Positions 59,763 through 64,000 of a stretch of DNA of 64,000 nt are shown here, piece after piece. Source of the DNA: a bacterium 1XD21-13. Its GTDB lineage: Bacteria; Bacillota; Clostridia; Lachnospirales; Lachnospiraceae. The DNA lies in contig QZDX01000001.1 in NCBI GenBank assembly GCA_009917555.1, positions 1 through 64,000 on the forward strand, written 5' to 3'. The notes beneath the pieces are model-generated. The model had not been told where the DNA came from. It saw nothing but the letters and a program-made list of their open reading frames with translations, and did no database searches. The position numbers were made by a program, and so were the translations under genes. Position 1 is the stretch's first letter. Every line of letters begins with the position of its first letter.

Positions 59763-61124
59763 ATGTGCGATAACCAAAATGTTCCTTCCCACGAAGGTTT
59801 CAACAGAGCGGAATGGGTTGCTTTTGTGGAAAAAATGAACATAACTGATGTGAATGTAATAGATATGCTCAATAATACACGTCCTGAAGCAAAGGAAGAA
59901 TTTCTCACTGCCCATGAGCTGTCCCGACCGAACAACGTTTATGCACAACTGGATATAAAACGTGTAGAAAAAAATATCAATACGATTATAGCATTAAAAA
60001 AAGAATTAGGATCATTAAGAATTCCAAAAAAGCAAAAAGAGATAGCATTACTGATTCTGGGGGATAATTTGAAAAAGAACAGGTTCGTGCATGTCAATTA
60101 TCTTTATAATCACTCCTCCCCGAATAACAGAGAAGTTTTAGCCCAAGAGCATTACCGAGCCAATATTGATTTATACGGAAAGCCTGATGAAAATGTATTC
60201 TGGTCAATTTTAGGCGAGAAGCTTTCAGCTATTCCTGTTGGAGATCTTTCAAAGGAGGACAAAATCATGTACGGGGAGCTGATTGAAATGATCGGTCCTG
60301 TACAAAAAGCAGAAAGTAAGATTTTCAGACCCCAGAAGGAAACAGTAGATTGGTTTTCTTTTGTCATCCAAACCTTTTTTACAGGATTTCTGTCACATAT
60401 TCCCAAGGGACAGAAAAAATTTTCCATAGCGGAAGCCTGCGCAATTACAAATGAGATTATATCTTCAGAATTTGGACTTGGTTCGGAAACAGGTCTGGGG
60501 GCAGACAGTTGGATGGCTATGGTGATTTCTTCTGGTGCAGTGGCTTCTACGGATTGTGAGCAAAAATTAATCCGTTTTCCCGGACAGCGCAGTCGTGGAG
60601 ATTACACCAGAGAGGAACTTAAAGCTATCATCATACATGAGCTTGGCGTTCATATGCTTCGCTCCCTGCCTTATGAAGCCTGCAAGATCCAGTCCCTTGC
60701 TTTTGGATTTCCAGGATACGAGGCCTTCGAGGAAGGTGTGGCAAAAGCTGCTGAACAGGCCATTAATCATCGATATGAGGATTCCGGCCTTTTGCATTAT
60801 ATCAGTATCGGTCTGGCATATTTCTTAAGAAAAAATTTCAGAGAAGTATTTGAAATTCAACACCGCATTGAACATCTTACAAAAGGTGAACCTGATGGGC
60901 GATGTTTTGATTCCGTGCAACGGGCTTTCCGCGGAACGGACGAACTTCCCAATCATAAAGACCTCATATATTACAATGGCGTCAATGAGGTATGGAAATA
61001 TATTGAAGATCACTTGAATGATGCGGATTTAATGGATCAATTATTTTTAAGCGGAAAGACCTGTATGAATGATAAAATCCATGAAAGGATTATTTATGCG
61101 GTGCGCACCGGTGAATATTTTTAG
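59763..61124 (+). CDS. MATCAP/DUF1704-like metallopeptidase
   Basis: This 453-residue protein has a zinc-peptidase signature HELGVHMLRSLPYE (HExxH at 292-296). A second acidic motif, GFPGYEAFEEGVAKAAEQ with EEGVA at 323-327, follows 26 residues later. This order matches the DUF1704 (QEGLA-motif) family, whose animal relatives MATCAP remove C-terminal Tyr from tubulin. The first 190 residues are unlike the family as I recall it. It lies 23 bp after the TPR gene with a GAGGT site and is surely in the same transcript. It may be the effector of a TPR-sensed system; the target is unknown. The 257 bp after it hold no gene apart from a minus-strand terminator. Confidence 0.72.
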   Translation: MCDNQNVPSHEGFNRAEWVAFVEKMNITDVNVIDMLNNTRPEAKEEFLTAHELSRPNNVYAQLDIKRVEKNINTIIALKKELGSLRIPKKQKEIALLILGDNLKKNRFVHVNYLYNHSSPNNREVLAQEHYRANIDLYGKPDENVFWSILGEKLSAIPVGDLSKEDKIMYGELIEMIGPVQKAESKIFRPQKETVDWFSFVIQTFFTGFLSHIPKGQKKFSIAEACAITNEIISSEFGLGSETGLGADSWMAMVISSGAVASTDCEQKLIRFPGQRSRGDYTREELKAIIIHELGVHMLRSLPYEACKIQSLAFGFPGYEAFEEGVAKAAEQAINHRYEDSGLLHYISIGLAYFLRKNFREVFEIQHRIEHLTKGEPDGRCFDSVQRAFRGTDELPNHKDLIYYNGVNEVWKYIEDHLNDADLMDQLFLSGKTCMNDKIHERIIYAVRTGEYF

Positions 61125-61329
61125 TCGCTCTCTAATCTCTCCAAAGCAAGAGCCTATTACTTTTATGTGCTTTTCTCCTGCAATCTTTGTTTCCTAGGCT
61201 AGTCAAAGAGAAATACAGGGATTTCATAAAAAATTTACGGTAAGAATGTAGATTCTCTTAGTCACACATCTCCTTCGAAATGAATGTGTTATTAGCCTAA
61301 CCAATTAAGATTACTCCCTTGCTGGATGC

Positions 61330-61365
61330 AAAAAAGGCTCATCACGCAACTGTGCGTAATAAGCC
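61330..61365 (-). terminator. Terminator of the decayed nuclease gene
   Basis: Bases 61336-61348 pair with 61353-61365 (several G-U pairs on the minus strand) and the minus strand then shows six T. It lies just after the stop of the pseudogene. Confidence 0.65.
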
Positions 61366-61380
61366 CGATAGCTTTATATT

Positions 61381-61712
61381 TTATTTTCCAATGAGAACCT
61401 TTTTCCCACAGTAAGCAAAGCCATACTTGCGTATTTTTTCCTTGGGAACTCCTTTTTCTACAAGCATTGCCTCATAGTCCTTCTCCTCTATCTGCTGCAA
61501 TGCCGCCTTTACAATGTCGGACAGTTCTACCAGCAGTCCCAGTACAAAGCCATGGTAAAAACGCTCCGGCTCTGCAGCGTCTGACGGCTTGTTTTTACGG
61601 TGTCAAAGCTGCTGAAGGTTTCCAGCGCTACCCTCTTCATGTAATAGTTCATGGCCTTTAAATCGTTGGACAGCAAAGCCTTGATAAAGTCATTATAATT
61701 ATGAGCTTATCC
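61381..61712 (-). pseudogene. Remnant of an AAA-ATPase/PD-(D/E)XK nuclease family gene
   Basis: Reading the minus strand gives NDFIKALLSNDLKAMNYYMK, then after a frameshift a segment FYHGFVLGLLVELSD that joins directly to IVKAALQQIEEKDYEAMLVE and ends YGFAYCGKKVLIGK. These are pieces of the C-terminal part of the widespread ATPase-with-PD-(D/E)XK proteins. The nuclease core between them is deleted and the frame is broken. The 5' ATPase part is absent. It is debris of an accessory gene, consistent with turnover in this island. Confidence 0.7.
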
Positions 61713-62469
61713 CCAATATCTTAAAAAACCCCTCCTCCAAATCCCCCCAATCCGGATTCCTGTCATCCGCCATATCCTTTGCAATCCTCCCATACCTCGC
61801 AAGCTCATCCTCAATAAACCTCTGAATCACCGGCAATCTTGGATGCATGTCCTTTTCATCACTCTTTGCCTTTTTCACCAGCATCTCATCAATTTCATCT
61901 CTCAATTCCCTGGGAAGCTCCTGCCGAAGCAACTCCTCAAAGCTCACCGGAGGAATGGCATGGTTATTCTCCACATACAGGCATGCCAGGAGAGGCCGCA
62001 GGGCATAAATATATTTCTTATACCTCACCTCATCCCCTTGAAGATACTGCTGATATGTCCCATTTGCCGTTCCATAATAATGATAAAGGGCTGCCTTCTC
62101 TGAAAAATATTGCCTGCAGCACTGGTAAATCTCCTCCCACTCCTTCGTAGTCTTATAAATGACAGGGGAGCCTGCCCACTCAAAAAGCGTAGCATTTCCC
62201 CTGTGAAACTGAACCAATGCCTTCTTCAAATCCCATCCGTTAATATCCCATACTTCATCCAACTGCCACTCAATCACGTCTCTTTTTTCCTGCAAGCTTA
62301 AATAATCCTTCGCTTCTCTCACATAGATAAATCTCACATCATAATCGCTGTCCGGAGATTCCACACCCCAGGCCCGGCTTCCCGATTCCACTGCATAAAG
62401 GACCTGAACCTTCTTCCTCTTTTCAATCTCCGCAAGCTTGTCTTGAATTTCCTGTCTTATATTTCTCAT
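61699..62469 (-). CDS. YcgL-type nucleotidyltransferase (first of a pair)
   Basis: This 256-residue protein has the polymerase-beta-type nucleotidyltransferase signature ESGSRAWGVESPDSDYDVRF near residues 29-48: GS, then DxD. The rest is helical (WDLKKALVQFHRGNATLFEW and later). It matches the YcgL/COG3541 type of predicted nucleotidyltransferase. The ATG at 62469 overlaps the stop of the upstream gene (TGATG), so the two are coupled. The substrate is unknown; nucleic acid or protein nucleotidylation is possible. Confidence 0.82.
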   Translation of the reverse strand: MRNIRQEIQDKLAEIEKRKKVQVLYAVESGSRAWGVESPDSDYDVRFIYVREAKDYLSLQEKRDVIEWQLDEVWDINGWDLKKALVQFHRGNATLFEWAGSPVIYKTTKEWEEIYQCCRQYFSEKAALYHYYGTANGTYQQYLQGDEVRYKKYIYALRPLLACLYVENNHAIPPVSFEELLRQELPRELRDEIDEMLVKKAKSDEKDMHPRLPVIQRFIEDELARYGRIAKDMADDRNPDWGDLEEGFFKILGISS

Positions 62470-63488
62470 CAAAAATCACCCTCTATCGCTCTTAGGTTCA
62501 CATATTCCACAAATCGCTCAACAGCCTCCATATCCGGATGGTCCGGCAGACGGCTATTTTGTACTGCCGCATCCAGACACTTCTCATAATCTGTCAGAAT
62601 CTCATAAAACTCCTTAGAAAAAGTTTTATCCTCCTTTTGGAAATCACCCCGACGAATACTTCTCAGCAGCTCCAAATCATCCGTCCTGTGAGTTCTGATC
62701 TCCCCCTTTTCCAGAATATCAACAGCCATCATAAACAGACGGATCAAATGCATGGCATGCTTATTTAAATGATTGTCATCCTTCTTTTTATTGCGCTTGC
62801 CTAATTTGTCATAATCCCGGATAACATTGTTCATGGCCTCCAGCATATTCTCATAATCCCGCAAAGGCAGATGCCGGTATTCTGCATCAATGAACAGCTC
62901 CGTCTCAAGCTCCGGATTCTCCGACTTGTCAATGTAGATGTGGATATTCCCCTTATCAAACAGTTCATTTTTCCGTCTGAAATCCTCCAGAGCATTCTTT
63001 ACGGAATTGAAAATGTGCTGCTCCCGTTTCTGCTGCGGCATAGAATCTCTAGCAATTGCATTTTGTAAGCGGCGAAGCTGTGCGCTGGCATAGCCACCAA
63101 AGGATTTAGCTGCCCTCTTTGACAGAAACAGACTCTTATTTTCTAACAGCAGCTCCCCCAAGGGCCTTTTGATAAGATACTGCTCCTCATCCAGTCCCAA
63201 CAGCTCAATGGTGTTTGGGTTGCATTCCAGAAGCAGCTTAATAAGCTTATTAAAGGAATAGATCACCGTATCCGTATTCTTATCCTCATACTGCTCAAAG
63301 TCAGTCAGTCCCAAAAGATCTGAGGGCAGATTCAATGTCACTCCCCGGAAGTCAATGTCGCTGTCCCCGCGATTCGTCCCATAGGCGTAGCTTCCCCCAA
63401 GTCCCAGGAGAATTATGCGTCTGTCAAGCCTTGGGTTCGTTCTTAAAAAATCGTACTCCGCTGAATTCAGAAGCTTTCTAAAGTCCAT
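62469..63488 (-). CDS. Nucleotidyltransferase (second of a pair)
   Basis: This 339-residue protein has the same signature in a different setting: GLGGSYAYGTNRGDSDIDFR near residues 29-48. A helical C-terminal half has HLNKHAMHLIRLFMMAVDIL and IRRGDFQKEDKTF. It is longer than its neighbour and clearly related in the catalytic core. The ATG at 63488 has GGGGTG upstream. Two such enzymes, tightly coupled, suggest a shared substrate. No HEPN or antitoxin partner is seen nearby. Confidence 0.82.
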   Translation of the reverse strand: MDFRKLLNSAEYDFLRTNPRLDRRIILLGLGGSYAYGTNRGDSDIDFRGVTLNLPSDLLGLTDFEQYEDKNTDTVIYSFNKLIKLLLECNPNTIELLGLDEEQYLIKRPLGELLLENKSLFLSKRAAKSFGGYASAQLRRLQNAIARDSMPQQKREQHIFNSVKNALEDFRRKNELFDKGNIHIYIDKSENPELETELFIDAEYRHLPLRDYENMLEAMNNVIRDYDKLGKRNKKKDDNHLNKHAMHLIRLFMMAVDILEKGEIRTHRTDDLELLRSIRRGDFQKEDKTFSKEFYEILTDYEKCLDAAVQNSRLPDHPDMEAVERFVEYVNLRAIEGDF

Positions 63489-63549
63489 TTTATCACCCCT
63501 CATTTATCAGACCAACGGCCCGCTCCCCAAAACACACCAAAAATACAGC

Positions 63550-63593
63550 AAGGCCGCCGGCCCGACAATGCTCTCGTCCGGTACGGCAGCCTT
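63550..63593. terminator. Possible terminator hairpin between aconitase and nucleotidyltransferase genes
   Basis: AAGGCCGCC near 63550 pairs with GGCAGCCTT near 63593 with a mismatch, enclosing a GC-rich inner stem. No strong T-run follows on either strand, so its effect is uncertain. Confidence 0.35.
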
Positions 63594-63644
63594 ACTCTGA
63601 TACACCGGTATTTATGCAACGCTGTACCGGTGCAATATTGACAG

Positions 63645-64000
63645 CTATCCTCTATAGTAATTAATCAGACAACCCTTCAAAATAATCTCGCACTCATCAT
63701 CCGTCAAGGCGCCCAGGCGAAGAGCCACCTCTCTCTCCTGATCCCCGTTCACATAAGCCTTCACTTCACTTCTGTTCTCCTCAATAACCTTACGAATCTC
63801 CGGAATAAACAGGAAATCTCCTTTGGCAAACGGCAGCTCGCCCTCGTCAATCAGGAAGGGCAGCATACCCCAGTTAATCAGGTTGGAGCGGTAGCGCTTG
63901 GTGGCATAGGAATTGGCGATGTTCGCCCAGCCTCCCAGCACCTTCTGACAGGAGGCCGCCTGCTCTCTGGCAGAGCCGTCTCCCGGCTTCACGGCAAATA
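63645..64000 (-). CDS. acn: Aconitate hydratase, C-terminal part (cut by window end)
   Basis: The frame runs off the right edge of the window. The visible 118 residues carry FAVKPGDGSAREQAA, YATKRYRSNLINWGMLPFLI and a C-terminus ILKGCLINYYRG. This is the swivel-domain end of aconitase, with the substrate-binding motif GDGSAREQAA. Aconitase isomerises citrate to isocitrate with a 4Fe-4S cluster that is coordinated outside the visible part. A relative such as homoaconitase or isopropylmalate isomerase is less likely. Confidence 0.9.
   Translation of the reverse strand, partial: FAVKPGDGSAREQAASCQKVLGGWANIANSYATKRYRSNLINWGMLPFLIDEGELPFAKGDFLFIPEIRKVIEENRSEVKAYVNGDQEREVALRLGALTDDECEIILKGCLINYYRG

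Noticed and set aside
61467-61661. Plus-strand frame over the decayed nuclease gene
   Set aside because: The minus-strand reading gives clear family segments; the plus-strand peptide is Pro/Ser-rich noise.

Overview
The window looks like a chromosomal segment of a spore-forming Clostridia member, most likely Lachnospiraceae. The evidence is gene content: spoIIID, a SPOCS/LysM sporulation-type protein, YesM/YesN two-component genes, Gram-positive AGGAGG ribosome sites and typical Lachnospiraceae neighbours of guaA. No rRNA, tRNA or CRISPR array was recognised. The taxonomic placement is inference.

Region 1 (1-18.2 kb) is a mosaic of mobile-element debris next to the 3' end of guaA. At the left edge an IS21-family-like end interrupts a luxR-type gene. 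It is followed by a pseudo-receiver, a solute-binding lipoprotein and a membrane-bound LuxR-type sensor. From 3.9 to 5.1 kb lie remnants of a Tn1549-like conjugative element on the minus strand. The C-terminal stub of a tyrosine integrase follows, then a mobilisation module: MobC-like protein, RepA-like ATPase, a hairpin-rich oriT candidate and a MOBV relaxase. Cargo comes next: a SAM methyltransferase, then a segment bounded by two identical 20-bp palindromes. That segment carries a yjdF-type riboswitch, yjdF, and a GHKL-ATPase fused to a Shedu-like nuclease domain, a probable anti-phage gene. An IS256-family element with a perfect 8-bp target duplication (12701-14063) sits in the promoter of a tiny holin-like toxin gene. 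A second integration module follows: an integrase broken by a stop codon, an excisionase-like gene, an XRE repressor with three matching operators, a MerR/TipAS regulator and a conserved hypothetical.

Region 2 (18.3-56.6 kb) is ordinary chromosome: guaA, a MATE pump, spoIIID, a PrsA/trigger-factor-like lipoprotein, cardiolipin synthase, murI, a GntR regulator, ispE, SPOCS-LysM, malQ, plsC, ddl, murF, a Gfo/Idh oxidoreductase and an inositol monophosphatase. Then come a YesN/YesM two-component pair beside a ferric-type ABC transporter, a cold-shock gene with a terminator-like leader, an esterase-like lipoprotein, a sigma-like protein without region 4, rlmD, a YhaM-like nuclease, an HtrA-like protein lacking its catalytic His, mutS2, an OmpR/HK pair and a DUF885 lipoprotein. 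A mosaic intergenic repeat lies at 38.0-38.2 kb.

Region 3 (56.7-63.5 kb) is a small AT-rich accessory island. It holds a two-gene operon of a 1003-residue TPR protein and a MATCAP/DUF1704-like metallopeptidase, which is the best candidate here for an undescribed system. It also holds a decayed PD-(D/E)XK ATPase gene and two overlapping nucleotidyltransferases. The window ends inside an aconitase gene.
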